Source: Saksenaea vasiformis B4078 (Eukaryota > Mucoromycota > Mucoromycetes > Mucorales > Saksenaeaceae). Taken from it: DNA of 64,000 nt. A program made the translations under genes and the position numbers. The stretch's first letter is position 1. Every line of letters begins with the position of its first letter. The stretch covers positions 1 through 64,000 of the forward strand of contig JNDT01002043.1 of NCBI GenBank assembly GCA_000697055.1, read 5' to 3'. This document shows positions 35,486-47,126 of this stretch, one piece after another. The notes under the pieces were generated by a model, which was not told the DNA's origin, did not search any database, and saw only the letters and a program-made list of their open reading frames with translations.

Positions 35486-36186
35486 CACGACAATGCTCCT
35501 GAAAAAGTGTCCGGATTGAAAAACTCAGTCCCAAAAAACCTAATTTTCAACAAGCATGACAAAACACGAAGAAGAGTTAAATGAGAACATTTGAAGGTGC
35601 AATAAGTCACCAGAGAATACGTTTATTCTCTTATTTTGGTAGTTAGCTGACAACATAGACCCACAGCTACAAATAATCTCAGGAATTCAAATGTACGAGC
35701 TAGATTTTTGTTGCTCACAAACAGGTTCAAAATAATACTTCGCGTAAAGTACAATGATTAAGCGCGTTGCACTGTACAGCAAAAGACGGGAAAACGAAGC
35801 ACCCAAAAAGTAAGTACACTCCAGCCATTGGTCCTTTCCGCTGAAAACCTCCTATTTGTTATTATCATGACACTACGAAACTACAATATAGACACGCCCT
35901 GAAATCTGTCTTAATAAAATCTGTTAAAGATCCCTTTCAAGGACTTGTTTTTGTTATACATTTTTTTTCATTCCTTTGAAGCTTACTCGGAGTTCACAGT
36001 ATCTGATGAAACAAAGAATATGTCTTTCTGCGTGATCGGTTTCTGATAGATTGGGAAGATTATTTTCTTTTCTGGATGACTGGTTTCTGACTGGAACAAA
36101 AGACAACTTACTTATCAAGGACTTTTCTCTGTACCTTCCCACTCTTTCCCTCTCCTGCCTGTCAGAACTCTCATTATCAAAAACTT
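35486..36186. other. Unassigned DNA between repeat copy A and Fanzor pseudogene
   Basis: AT-rich, with no recognisable gene. It may be the 5' flank of the Fanzor-like gene or leftover transposon sequence. Confidence 0.4.
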
Positions 36187-37859
36187 ATGGATTTACCACG
36201 ATTGACCAGTTACGAAGGAATGTCTCACCGAGATATAATCCTATACAAAAAACGGCTAAAAAAACAGTTAGAGGCAGAAGAGGGTGAGTACAGAGGAGCA
36301 GTATATTCACACGAATCGCTGATATGGATTTGTTAGAAGAACGCCAACACGAGCTTGGCAATCAAAGCGATGATCAACCTGGCCCATCGGATAGACAGCG
36401 ACGTCAACGGCCGGCCGGAAGACGAGCGCAAAAGCGGAAGCAAAATTCCGACGAAAAGTTGCAAAAGAGTACTGCCCGTTACCTTCGACGGAAAGATGAT
36501 GAACAGAAACCTCGTCAGCAGTGTCCCACATGCTTGAGAAACAACAGCTTTGATACCGCCAAAACACATAGCAGGAGCTCTTCTCGTCTTTGCCCCTACA
36601 AGAAGCTAAGGAAAATCGCGCAGCTTCGCCAGGAAGTAGGCAAAGTTCGAAAGACTGTCAGAAAAACCGGTTTAGACAAGTTTATAAGTCTACCATCTTC
36701 TGAGAAAAGCGCTCTGATAAGCGTGATTGACGATGTGGTGGATTACAACCGCGAGGTCGTAATCAAGAGCCATTTGTTTGTCTATTTCTTTGTGTATCGG
36801 CAACTGAACAATCAGCAACCGTTACCCGCAGTGGTCTTCAAAGATTTCTTCTACTCGGTTTTCCAGCTCATCACGGGACAGCAGAAACAAACACTGTGGT
36901 TATCACGGACGAACTGAGAGGATCACTGACATCGAGCTTTCGAGAGTTTCTTGTCGAGTTCCCAACCTGCTGGGTCCGACCCATTCATGGCGAACAACGG
37001 TACAGCCATATGCTTTCTTCAACAGCGGAAACATATAGCACTTGCATGACCAACAATATTGTCGAGAGTTTTGACGCATGGACTACATCATCGTTACAAT
37101 TGCGGTTACAGCAACTAGTTCCTGTAAGTGACCATCATGTAGCGCATGTTATATTCATATTAATCGATGCCTAGGACCTTCGAAAAAATGATGCATACAA
37201 GCTGGCCAGATTTATCTATCAGACTTGTGCTGATGATGTACTCTTCCCTCCGGTATGACCGGATAGTACTCACATCGATGAAAGCATGACGGATAATGTC
37301 AATGACGCTGTTGAATGACTAGTGGATGAGACAACGACTGATTTCGACACCATATTTACCGTCATTGAAAAGCACACCTCGGTTTCCCCGCTCTCGGCTG
37401 CCTTGAAAGTTGCAAGATCAGATATTATTCGAGCCTTGGTAGCAGTGGGGTCGGCAATTGTTGAAGCAGCCCAAGTTATCTTGAATTTAACGGTTATCCT
37501 GAAGCTTTTTTCCAATTTCATCATATTCCTACCGTTATGGCTCGAAACCTGTTGGTTTGGCCAATCGTTGCAAACGCCTGATGAAAGAAGCTGAACGAGA
37601 AGGGCGGCTGGTGCTAATCAACGTTGACGAATATTGCACCTCACAAGTTTGTTCAAGCTGCGGTCAACGGGAATTGGAGAACATCAATATCGATGCAAAT
37701 CAACATTTGCATAGTGTTCTGAACTGTACCAGTTGCGGAACAGTGTGGCAAAGGGGTACAAACGCATCAAGGAACATCCACGCAATTTCATTATCGCATA
37801 TAATGTCTGGTGAGCGGCTACCCGCATTCAGAAGAACCCCACCGCCACCACAATCATGA
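36187..37859 (+). pseudogene. Fanzor/TnpB-like gene, internally deleted
   Basis: A plausible first exon (36187-36283, MDLPRLTSYEGMSHRDIILY) splices to 36337 and on into a basic segment with a zinc-finger-like CPTCLRNNSFDTAKTHSRSS followed by RLCPYKK, then ISVIDDVVDYNREVVIKSHL and VVFKDFFYSVFQLITGQ. A single frameshift near 36885 is followed by VVITDELRGSLTSSFREFLV, and a canonical 51-nt intron (37124-37174) leads to DLRKNDAYKLARFIYQTCAD. A stop follows at 37255-37257, and only about 300 bp separate it from the C-terminal block: LVLINVDEYCTSQVCSSCGQ, then LNCTSCGTVWQRGTNASRNI. This is the OrfB zinc ribbon with RuvC-III, but the expected NRD/NAD Asp is Gly here. The RuvC-I/II core appears deleted, so it cannot be an active nuclease. 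Confidence 0.72.
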
Positions 37860-39004
37860 TCCGCGTATCAAAGACGCGTAGATGTTTACGCTGTTTAGAT
37901 AAACACTATTGACATGCCTATTCTATTTGCTAAACCCGGGTCTATTTTAATCCGGATACTTTTTCAGGAGTAGGGTACACGTGATGTCCCTTGGATAACT
38001 TCTTTTCCTTGGTAGTCGTTTTAACCATATCACACAATTATCTCAAACGGTAACTTAGTGGTTTGCGCAGAGTTGGAGTTTTACTGTAACGGTAGATATC
38101 CCTTCAGGAACAACTGGATATACGTTCGATCTCATTATCCACAAACAGCAAAATGTGCAAAACAAACGACCTACCAGATTTTTGGTAACGATCAGTGCAT
38201 TGTAAAAAGTTTTTGTATCCAGAAAGCTATTTCTTAACGTCATCCATTTGGATTTGTACGACCGAATAGTAATAGTCTGCACCAGGCAAGATTACCTTGC
38301 TGTGAAAGAAGGTCTAGGAACCGTTGTGCTGCTGTATTAAGTGGCTATCTGTCAAAGATAAGTTTCTTTATAAAAGTGACATAAAGAAATCCATTTGAAG
38401 AAGCTGCAGATCATTTTAATTTAGATATTGATTTTGCTTTTCCTTTCCTTAATATCAAGTAGTTTGGTCGACTGCATGCGTAGTTGCAGTGCTCCGCTTT
38501 TTTCGTAGTCATTTACCCTACATATCCTTCGCCTCCACCTGTCTCGGCTGTCAGTTTATAGTAAGAAAATACATACTTGTGGGCGTCGTATTGAGAAGTA
38601 GCGTACTAGCTTACATACTACCCGTCTCTACACTATGCTGCCTTAATCTGAGCGCCCATAATGTTATCGCATCGATTAATGCACAGAATCATCCAAAAAA
38701 CTAGCATAGCACCTCGTCTCCAACGTCCGCCATCCCAACAGCGATATATGGTTCGATCTGCAATAGACGCCCCCAGTAACTACTACTTTTGATATCATGG
38801 CGTGCAGTTGCGATATACTTTAGGTCGGAACGTAAGGATTCGCTGTATGTTGAGATGAGATGGTCCGTTTCATTGCCAGGCAAATTGATGGATGGGATGA
38901 CAGTAAGCACACCATATTCGCCATTCGGAAACAGTGACGTGGAACTTGTTCTAATCAAAAAAGTATCTAGAATAGGTGTAGTTGCTGTCAGCTCCCAACA
39001 AGAT
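37860..39004. other. Unassigned DNA between Fanzor pseudogene and repeat copy B
   Basis: No gene or domain recognised on either strand. Several short frames (38489-38704 +, 38701-38958 -) have no support. Confidence 0.4.
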
Positions 39005-39925
39005 CAGACTTTGGAGTGAACCTTTGCATCAGTCAAATATTACGTTAAGTCGAATAACTTTTGCTTTGGAAAGTGATGCGTCTTTGCGCTGACAAATGGT
39101 CCATTTTGCATTAATCGAAGGAATGCTTCGCGCCTTGACGATCTGAGTTTTGCATTGAGGTACTTCAATGATTGCTTTCGGTATTCTTTTGGAAAGCAGT
39201 AAAGCTGCCTCGAGATAAGGAACATGTCCCGTTGAAACAAGGAATCTTTCTTGCATTGAGCTGCTTCAGCAATGGTTTCCCAGTATCCTATCAGAAGCAG
39301 TAAAAATGTCTCAATATGAGGACAGGCTCCACCCAAAATGATCCCTATCTAAACGGACCCAGTTTTCCTGTTTTCTTTAGTACCCCCGGCAAGGATGCCC
39401 GTCTTCATCACACACAGGGTCATTCATGTCTTTTTTATCTATCAATTAGCCTGCATGACCCCTGTCTCGAACCGTCTCGCCTGCGGTGTAGCTCCCTGTT
39501 CACCACCAGGTAAATGACCGTTGTCTTCCGCAGTTTCACGTACTTTTCTACGACAGAACCTCGCCAGACGTTGCGTCGGTTCAATCCTCTGCGACGCTTT
39601 TAACACTGGCAGTCTCGCCAGATTCACCCCAACGTCTCTCCCACCGGGCAAGGGTGCAGGGTTAAACCCCCGCGACTATGCGGGATTACATTATGGTAGG
39701 TAAATTGAAATCAAAGCATCTTCCATTTACAACCACGAATGATTTCTTACGTTGCTCCAACAAATTATGCGTCCGCCAAGGGCCAAGTTGATGTAAGTAA
39801 ACGTATGATTTTGTTGCTAATTCATTAACTAATGACTGTATATGTTATTTTCTCTTAGCGCAAACTTGACTCTTTATGGGCGCATAATTAGTTTAGAGTA
39901 GAGTAAAAGGTCGTTCAATAAAACA
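39005..39925 (+). repeat. Dispersed repeat family, copy B
   Basis: About 920 bp, the longest copy. Same ends as copy A (TTTGGAGTGAACC to TTCAATAAAACA) and the same internal landmarks. It contains about 110 bp extra near 39170-39300 that look like a partial tandem duplication (TTGCATTGAG plus CTTCA blocks occur twice), and a longer GC-rich centre (39440-39690) than copy A. It ends 150 bp before the Ste20 kinase start codon. Confidence 0.7.
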
Positions 39926-40074
39926 ATAAGACTTTGAGGAACAAAATTGGAATCGTACATCTCAGGCATACGTCATTTGCAGGTGCGGGTGCGGGGTGCG
40001 TGTAGCGAAACCCGACAGCGAAATCCGAACTTACTCCAACTCCCACTAGAACTCGGGACTCAGTCTTCCTGCCA

Positions 40075-43000
40075 ATGACAAAAGACAATTTAGACAATTC
40101 CATTACTCAAAGCACGCCATCCGTAACGTTGACAAGCCCTGAGGAATCCCCAGTTGGATCTCCACCAGCACGGACAGCTGCATCACCGAAACCTATTCTT
40201 GTCGGTGCATCGTCTTCAACAGCTGTTCAGGGCCATTCTACGAGGCGCTCTATAAGCGGCTCTGACATACTCAATGGCTTTAGAATCAAGACTAGTACGC
40301 AGAACGATACCACTACATCTCAGCAATCGCCAGATACGCACTTGTGCCATAGTGCTGAAGACTTCGATGTGCAAACCGCCATAGGTAACTATCGCTGTTC
40401 CTGTTGTAGCAGACCAGTTATGCTAACAGTAGACGGTTCATTTTTTTTTCTTAGGCTACGGATCATCTGCGGTTGTGTATAGCGCCATTTATAAGCCTTC
40501 TAACAAGCGCGTCGCAATAAAGATGATTGACCTTGATTTGTTTGAGCGAAATCAAATTGATGAGTTGCGAGTAAGCAAAAGCCGCAGAAACATTCTGCAT
40601 TGACAGCTTAAACATCTTTTATCTTGTAGCGTGAGACGACATTGATGGCATTATCAAAACACCCAAACGTTCTTCGAGTATATGGTTCATTTGTGAAAGG
40701 ATCCAAGCTCTATATCGTTACACCTTATTTAGCTGGTGGTAAGAAAACGAAGAAAAGTCGGGATCAAAACCTAAGGCAGATTATTGATTTTGCTTCTTGC
40801 TAGGTTCCTGCTTAGATATTATGAAGACATGCTTTTCCGAAGGATTGGACGAGTTAAGCATTGCTACTATTTTGAAACAAGCTTTAGAAGGATTGGCATA
40901 CTTGCATAAAAATGGTCATATCCACCGAGACGTAAAAGCTGGTAATTTGCTAATGGATGAGGATGGCACGGTTTTGTTAGCCGATTTCGGAGTTTCCAGT
41001 TCATTGATGGAAACGGGAGAAAGGGGATTTAACGGCCTGCGTAAAACATTTGTTGGCACGGTAAGAGTGTGCCTGTGAATATCCCTTTTTTTTATGTTAA
41101 ATCCTCATCGATAGCCGTGCTGGATGGCGCCCGAAGTGATGGAGCAAGCTGGTTATGATTATAAGGCCGACATTTGGAGCTTCGGTATCACCGCCATCGA
41201 ACTGGCCACAGGGCATGCCCCCTTTGCTAAGTTACCGCCCCTAAAGGTAAAATAGACATGGACACTCATCTGGGGTTGGATCAAATGGCCTAACGTATTG
41301 CAGGTGTTAATGATGACTTTATCAAATGACCCACCGACGCTAGTACGTGAAACAGCAAAACACAAATACTCGCGCACGTTTAAGGATATGATTGACACGT
41401 GTCTGCATAAGGACCCTGCGAAACGGTAAATGCTATCCATGCATTATGGTGAGATCATTAACGATAGGCTAGGCCGTCTGCTGAAAAGCTTTTGCAGCAT
41501 TCCTTTTTTAAGCAGGCAAAGAAGCGAGATTACTTGGTCAAAACAATCGTAACGTGCCTTCCTCCTCTTGAACAACGCCCACATAAGAAAGTTCCACAGA
41601 GGCATGTGACGATCACAAAAACAGATGAATGGGACTTCGATAACGATCATGAAGAGGCACTCGAAGAAAACAATAGAGCACATGATGGTATTAATCAACA
41701 GGAAATGGAAGTACCTTCTTCAGAGCAGATGCCAACGGTAGTGCAACCCAAACCTGTAACAGCGAAAAAGCATATCTCTTTTGGCGACGTTATCGTTCGG
41801 AATCCTCCTCAGCCGTCAGCGATGCTATCCACAGGGCTGGGTACAACAACATCGACGCAAGCATCTGAAATACTGGTTCCTTCAGGAACCCCGCCCAGAA
41901 GATCACGTTTCGTAGTCGAAGAGACATCACACGACTATGTAGATCCATTCCCTACCACTGGATCTTCCACACGTTCTGCTAGTCCTTTCGGGTACCCTTT
42001 CCCAGAACCTGAATCGAAAGAGGAGTACTCGGTAAATGTCTCCCCGCCATAGTGACATGATTTTTAAATTGTCGATTGGCAATAGGACTTTGAAGTCAAA
42101 AAAGGAAGGTTTAGTGTCAATCAATCGTGGAAACAGGTTCCTGCTAGCGAGGGCACCCTTAGCTCAGGCCATCTTTCAGAAGAATCTACCTCTTCAGAAA
42201 AAGCCTTGTACCGGATACCTAGTCAAGATAATATGTGTAAGAGAAAGCAGAGATGTTCTTTTATGATGCTTACCATATATAGCAGATCGTAAATCTCGAT
42301 TTGAAGTTCAGCATCAAGGCAGTGTTTCGACTGTATCTACCAGTCCTCCCCTTCACATGGTGCCTCTCTCCCGTGAGAACTCCATTTCTTCATCAGGCAC
42401 TGCACTAACGCGGGAAGGGTCGATGAGTTCTAAACCACCAAGATATGTGACGGATAAAGACCGTGAAAGTTCAAGAGAAAAAGAGGTTGAGAGTTTATTT
42501 TTGAACGAGACGCGGAAAGTGGGAAGATTTGAGCTTACAGGAGGTTCCAGTGAACTGGGCCCCCGTCTGACTGTCGAGAAAACGGATGGTAAGTACAGGG
42601 CAACACGATCAGCAGACGTTGAAGTGCTGTCATTGACAGTTCCGCTCCATCCATACGAATCACCTCATGCAGCGCCTTCGGCGTCATCGTCCACTACGTC
42701 GCCCTCCTCGTCAGTATTGCGTGGTCAATCCCTCCGACTAGTGCCTGATTATTCCACACTTCAGGGTCAGTTGGAAGAACTTATTCGACACAACGAAGCA
42801 CAGCGCCAGATGATACAAAATATGTGTGCCACAGCAGCGCGCCATTTCGGCATAAAATTAAGATTTGGCGAACAGGACAAGTCAACACCATCCACACAGT
42901 CGACTGAATCAGTTGGCGTTAGGTAACAAAAATTTCCCTTGCACGGAGCCTGGAGAAAAAGAATGGGTGTCAAACCACTGTGTTTCTTGTCTTTAGTGCT

Positions 43001-43222
43001 AAACAAGTACAATCTGAGGCAGAACGAAGCGACCTCGCCGCAACAATGGTATGCCAAGCGATGGATTGTTGAGGGCATTAACAGGAAACATAGGAATATC
43101 TGGACCACTTAGTGCAGATGTCGCTTCAAGAAAATGCTAGGTTGCAACGAGAAAATGAAACGCTTAGACGTGAACTGTATGAATATCATACCAATCGCAG
43201 TTTAAAACATGGGAAAGCATAG
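40075..43222 (+). CDS. Ste20-family kinase, OSR1/SPAK (Fray) type
   Basis: Eleven exons: 40075-40384, 40455-40570, 40630-40738, 40804-41060, 41115-41246, 41304-41425, 41473-42031, 42086-42236, 42286-42922, 42997-43048 and 43094-43222, 2574 nt and 857 aa. A Ser/Thr-rich N-terminus precedes a kinase domain (about 98-375) closely resembling OSR1/SPAK: glycine loop [14 protein letters not shown], Lys126 in [19 protein letters not shown] with Asp221, DFGVSS with Asp239, activation loop [18 protein letters not shown]. All catalytic residues are present. The long tail has no CCT/PF2 domain that I can recognise; instead it holds RFVV (494-497), RFSV (543-546), RFEV (590-593) and RFEL (666-669), and ends in a Glu/Arg-rich coiled coil. 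OSR1/SPAK kinases act in osmotic and volume signalling in animals; the fungal role is unknown. Confidence 0.9.
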
Positions 43223-44444
43223 ATAACCGCAATTTATACCCTCACGACGCGCAAAAGCTTATCTCCTTCGTGACCAGTAGCTAGAAACAAATTGCTACTG
43301 GCCATTCGCATCTGATTCCCCCATGTAGCAATCCTTACCGTATTTTACGTGAAATAGAATATATTCAAGAGCTCCATGTTCTTCTCCCATACCGTAGGAA
43401 GAATTGAATACTTAAGTGGCATCACAAATGGTTGCGCTTCTGAGATAGCTTATGCCACCAAAGTGATAAGCCCTCGCTGGGTCGGAATGATCTATTTTCA
43501 AGCTCTTTGCATCTGACGTGAAATTCTACGTCGAGAAACAAAATGCTACGTGATCTTTTGCAATAACGTTTTTAGCGCTGTCCATCAAGGTTGATGTAAG
43601 ATTATCTTGCAGGCTCTGAAGGTCAACGCTTATCAGCGCAGTTTACAGTGTAAACGGTAACAAATGAAATGGTTACCTTAACATTTGACTTTCGCTAGCG
43701 ATTAATCTATGAAGCATCACATATTTCCCCAATTGAGATATTTATCCAGCATTTAAGAAGAGAAGTTGGGATAAAATGGAAAAGGATACAACCGAAAACA
43801 GATAATAATGGGACACGGATCTACGGCGGTATAGCAGAAGGCAATCTATAATATGAAAGGAAAACGGTTTGGAAAAAGTATCGGCAAGATCGCTTATTAC
43901 AAATCTGCCATGAAAAAACCTTGCTGATTCAAAATTGGGAGATTGTATGCAGCAGATCAATATGAAAATGGAGGTACTACTACAAAGCAGCATTAAGGCC
44001 GCTGTCCTTTGTCGTACAGCACGCCAGTATTTCGCATTCTGTCTCTTCTGTGTACCATAAATCTAGACCACTTCAGCTAATGATGAAGGATCTGCGGCAA
44101 TATTCGGCACGCTTTGCAGAGACATGCAAATTAACGATGGAACAACGCTTAATAATGGCATTGCAATCCCGCTAAAGTCTCCTGGAGGCGGCGTAACTGT
44201 CAAGATAAAATAAAAAGAGAAGATGGAATAGAGCTATAGAATGTGTTTTTTCCCTAGCATTAAAGGATTAAGCCCACAAAGCATAGTTAGCAGTAGCACT
44301 AGAATGTTGCAACAAGCGAAGGCCAAACATATAGTATTTGAGTTTGTTATTACATCATTTATTTAACAAATATTCGGTACTTATTGTCTGACATCTCGGA
44401 GGTCGCGTGACAGTGGCGCAATCAAAATCTATTTTGCAGATCTA
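43223..44444. other. Intergenic, no gene seen
   Basis: About 1.2 kb between the 3' ends of two convergent genes. No domain-bearing frame, RNA gene or repeat was recognised. Confidence 0.5.
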
Positions 44445-45140
44445 TTAGTGACTACCAACCAAGGAGCAAGACGGCTTGGAACTGCTTGACTTGACACCAC
44501 CGAGCAACTTGACGCACACGTCGTACTTGCACATGTCTAGGGCCGTACCAGAGAGTAAAGTGTTGCAAAGGCCCTTGCAAGCGCTGCAGTGCGTGGGGGT
44601 CTTGACAACGTCCAATCCGGCATTAGAAAGCATGGAAACGATGCCATCCAGAGGGCTGCCTTCCACGGTTTGGTGGTTCTCAGAGGAGTCCTCGCCAAAG
44701 TAACCTGCATCGCTAAGGTCCTTCATAAGTTGGGGATCGACGGGGTAAACCTTAGAGGAAGAGGAGCCACCGGGCAGAATATCCTTCAACGAGGGGAAAC
44801 CCTTGGAGGAAGAGCCTTTGGAGAAGATATCCTTCAACGAGGGGTGTCCCTTGGAGGAAGAAGAACCTTTGGAGAAGATATCCTTCAGCGAAGGGAATCC
44901 TTTGGAGGAAGAGCCTTTGGAGAAAATATCCTTCAATGAGGGAAAACCTTTGGAGCCTTTGGGAGGAAGAATCTTTGGGTTGAAACCTTTGGAGGGGAAG
45001 CCCTTGGAGAAAATGCCTTTGGAGGGGAAGCCCTTGGAGAAGAGGCCCTTAGAGGGGAATCCTTTGAAAGACAAAGGTGCGGCTTCGGCCTGAAAGACAA
45101 GAACGATGACGAAAAGGAAGGTGAGGAGTAGGAATCTCAT
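44445..45140 (-). CDS. Secreted repetitive KGFPSLKDIFSKGSSS protein
   Basis: A single-exon gene for 231 aa. The start chosen is MRFLLLTFLFVIVLVFQAEA, a clear signal peptide with a likely cleavage after AEA; an upstream in-frame ATG at 45185 would bury it. The mature protein begins with three shorter units of the type KGFPSKG(L/I)FS, followed by four 16-17 residue repeats KGFPSLKDIFSKGSSS (one with His for Phe, the last ending LPGGSSSS). The C-terminal 100 residues are acidic then contain six cysteines (THCSACKGLC, DMCKYDVC, PSC), suggesting three disulfides. A TATA box lies about 60 bp upstream. No known family; it could be a cell-wall, matrix or effector-like protein. The DNA repeats produce open frames on the opposite strand too. 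Confidence 0.8.
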   Translation of the reverse strand: MRFLLLTFLFVIVLVFQAEAAPLSFKGFPSKGLFSKGFPSKGIFSKGFPSKGFNPKILPPKGSKGFPSLKDIFSKGSSSKGFPSLKDIFSKGSSSSKGHPSLKDIFSKGSSSKGFPSLKDILPGGSSSSKVYPVDPQLMKDLSDAGYFGEDSSENHQTVEGSPLDGIVSMLSNAGLDVVKTPTHCSACKGLCNTLLSGTALDMCKYDVCVKLLGGVKSSSSKPSCSLVGSH

Positions 45141-45200
45141 GAGGGAAGATAAAATGAGCGGAAGTGGTTTGTAGTTTGAAAGCAATGGAGAACTTCAATG

Positions 45201-45210
45201 TATTTATATA
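45201..45210 (-). promoter_or_regulatory. TATA box of the repetitive secreted protein gene
   Basis: TATATAAATA on the minus strand, 61-70 bp upstream of the start codon, the best TATA match seen before any gene in the window. It implies a short leader and possibly strong or regulated expression. Confidence 0.5.
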
Positions 45211-47126
45211 TGTGTATCCGGGACTAGAATAGAAGCACCGCCAAATAAACTTTTACTCTATGTTAAGGGAAGATCAGTTACCATTAGCCAATCCGCGAAT
45301 TTCCAGGGATGATCCCCAACAACTGGATTTTCCGTTGTTTCTTTCGGAAGGTTTGTGAGTACAAAGACATTAATCGGATTACCACTAAGAGGAACGATCT
45401 ATGAACCACCGACGTCTGCAACTTGCATAAGATCACTTTGTCTAACTTGACGTATGTCTGATTGGACAGATCAGCTGCAGAAAAATTTTCTCCGCCTGTC
45501 GTGTTCTATGGGACAATCAAAGGTCGTTTTGCACTTACCATTTTAAGACGAAATTGGGCGGAAACAATGCCGTGAACACGCGCATTTCTATCTTGAAGGG
45601 GAATTGCTCACGAACTGTCGTGTTTTCGAAGATCACTACTACGTAGATAATTCTTTCTTCCAATGCAAGATTTTCTTTCGCTGAGCCTCATTAGATCTGT
45701 CTAAACGGCCGATGGGCATATTTGCAATCCTAGACTTTCGTCTAACGCAAATAGTTGGTGCAATTCGTCTTTGACACTACTACATCTAGGCAAAATACGC
45801 AAAGATCTTTGTTTCATGGTGCCTGCAATATAATACTCTTCCGTGTCTACCTTTACCTCGCTGATTTGACCATTGTTTCACAAACCCTTCAGCTGAGCTT
45901 GACTTCAATGGCATATGGGACTATGCGTAGTTTTTTAATCTTGTCCTACCTATGACATTGGACGCTTCCTATGATCTTCGTGTGGAGTATCAACATTGGA
46001 GTATCAATCAAAAAGGAAATTGACGGCCTCTCAATTTTCGATTTTTCCTTTTTCAAGCGTCCAATAATAAAAACGTCGTTGCTAACGTTGACCGAATATT
46101 GTTTCTGATTGGTATATTGACACGATGAACCTTCTCTTCTATTTTTCAAGACGCACAACTGAGTCATTACAACACACCAACATAAGAGGACACAGACTCC
46201 TTCGATCGTACGCACGTTGTTCTGATCCACAAAAAGTCTGATAGAGTGAATGCTTCCGGTAAGCGCAATAAAGCATGTCGCCTGAGTGCATAAAACCAAG
46301 TCATCGTATTTCTGCCGTCCCCACACACACGCAGAATCCACTCATAGTTAGTGAATAACTATTTGTTGCGCGAAATCTATTCTATTTGAGTGCCTACCTC
46401 TCTCTCTCTCGATATCTCTCGATTTTTTTTCTTTCAAGCGTTAGCTATACCTCTACTTCGTTGGCTTTCCTGGACAGCTGCTAAAAATGGTATGCTGGGT
46501 TATACAGATCTACTAATAGTCAACGAGAAAACACCGCAGGAAAAGAGTAAGCGATATGCGTGTTTTTAGTTCCTGGTTATAGAATCTGTACCTGGTGCTT
46601 CAGTACTACTCTGTCTTGTTTCGTAGGGGTTTTAGGGGAGAAGCGCCTTTTTTTTTTTCCTAAGGTCAGATTTCATTTCCAACTTTCTCTTTATTGATAT
46701 GGGCAGATGCCTTGTCAAGTCACCTCCTTTTTTTCTTTGTTGTCTCTCAAGGATCATTAGCGTTTCAAATACATTAAGGAAATCACACACAGTATACGTC
46801 CCCATGTCGCTATTGCTAAGTTATCGCGTTGATATATCAAACTCAAAGTCTATTGTGGAGTTATAATGAGTTTAATATTTATCATATGGCTTATTACGCT
46901 GCCACTTTATCATATCGCATGGTTGATTGAAGAGTACGCCATTCCTTGTTGTATTTGAATGCGTCAGCCAGGCGAAACGGTGTCACAAATCATGCTTTCG
47001 CATGTTTGAGTGACACGTGAAATCTAGCGAATCGGAAATGCGCGACGATCACCTTTCCCAAACCCTCCCCGCAGAAGAAATCAAGTGTCCTCTTTCCCCT
47101 TTTACGCTCCTTTACTTATATATAAC
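45211..47126. other. Intergenic, no gene supported
   Basis: Spacer of 1.9 kb. The minus frame 45946-46341 is open for 131 codons but has no domain, signal peptide or splice context. Pyrimidine-rich tracts at 46390-46440 and 46645-46740 could be promoter or 5' UTR sequence of the downstream phosphatase gene. Confidence 0.4.

Noticed and set aside
39570..39600. tRNA-like B box (GGTTCAATCC) in repeat copy B
   Set aside because: No matching A box at a proper distance and no cloverleaf could be drawn; copies A and C do not conserve it. A SINE origin is therefore unsupported.
44589..45093. Long plus-strand frames opposite the repetitive secreted protein gene
   Set aside because: They arise from the repeat structure (GGA/GAA-rich complement) and lack a signal peptide or family; the minus strand has both signal peptide and cysteine domain.
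45946..46341. 131-codon open frame on the minus strand
   Set aside because: No domain, no plausible promoter or splice context, and composition like surrounding noncoding DNA.
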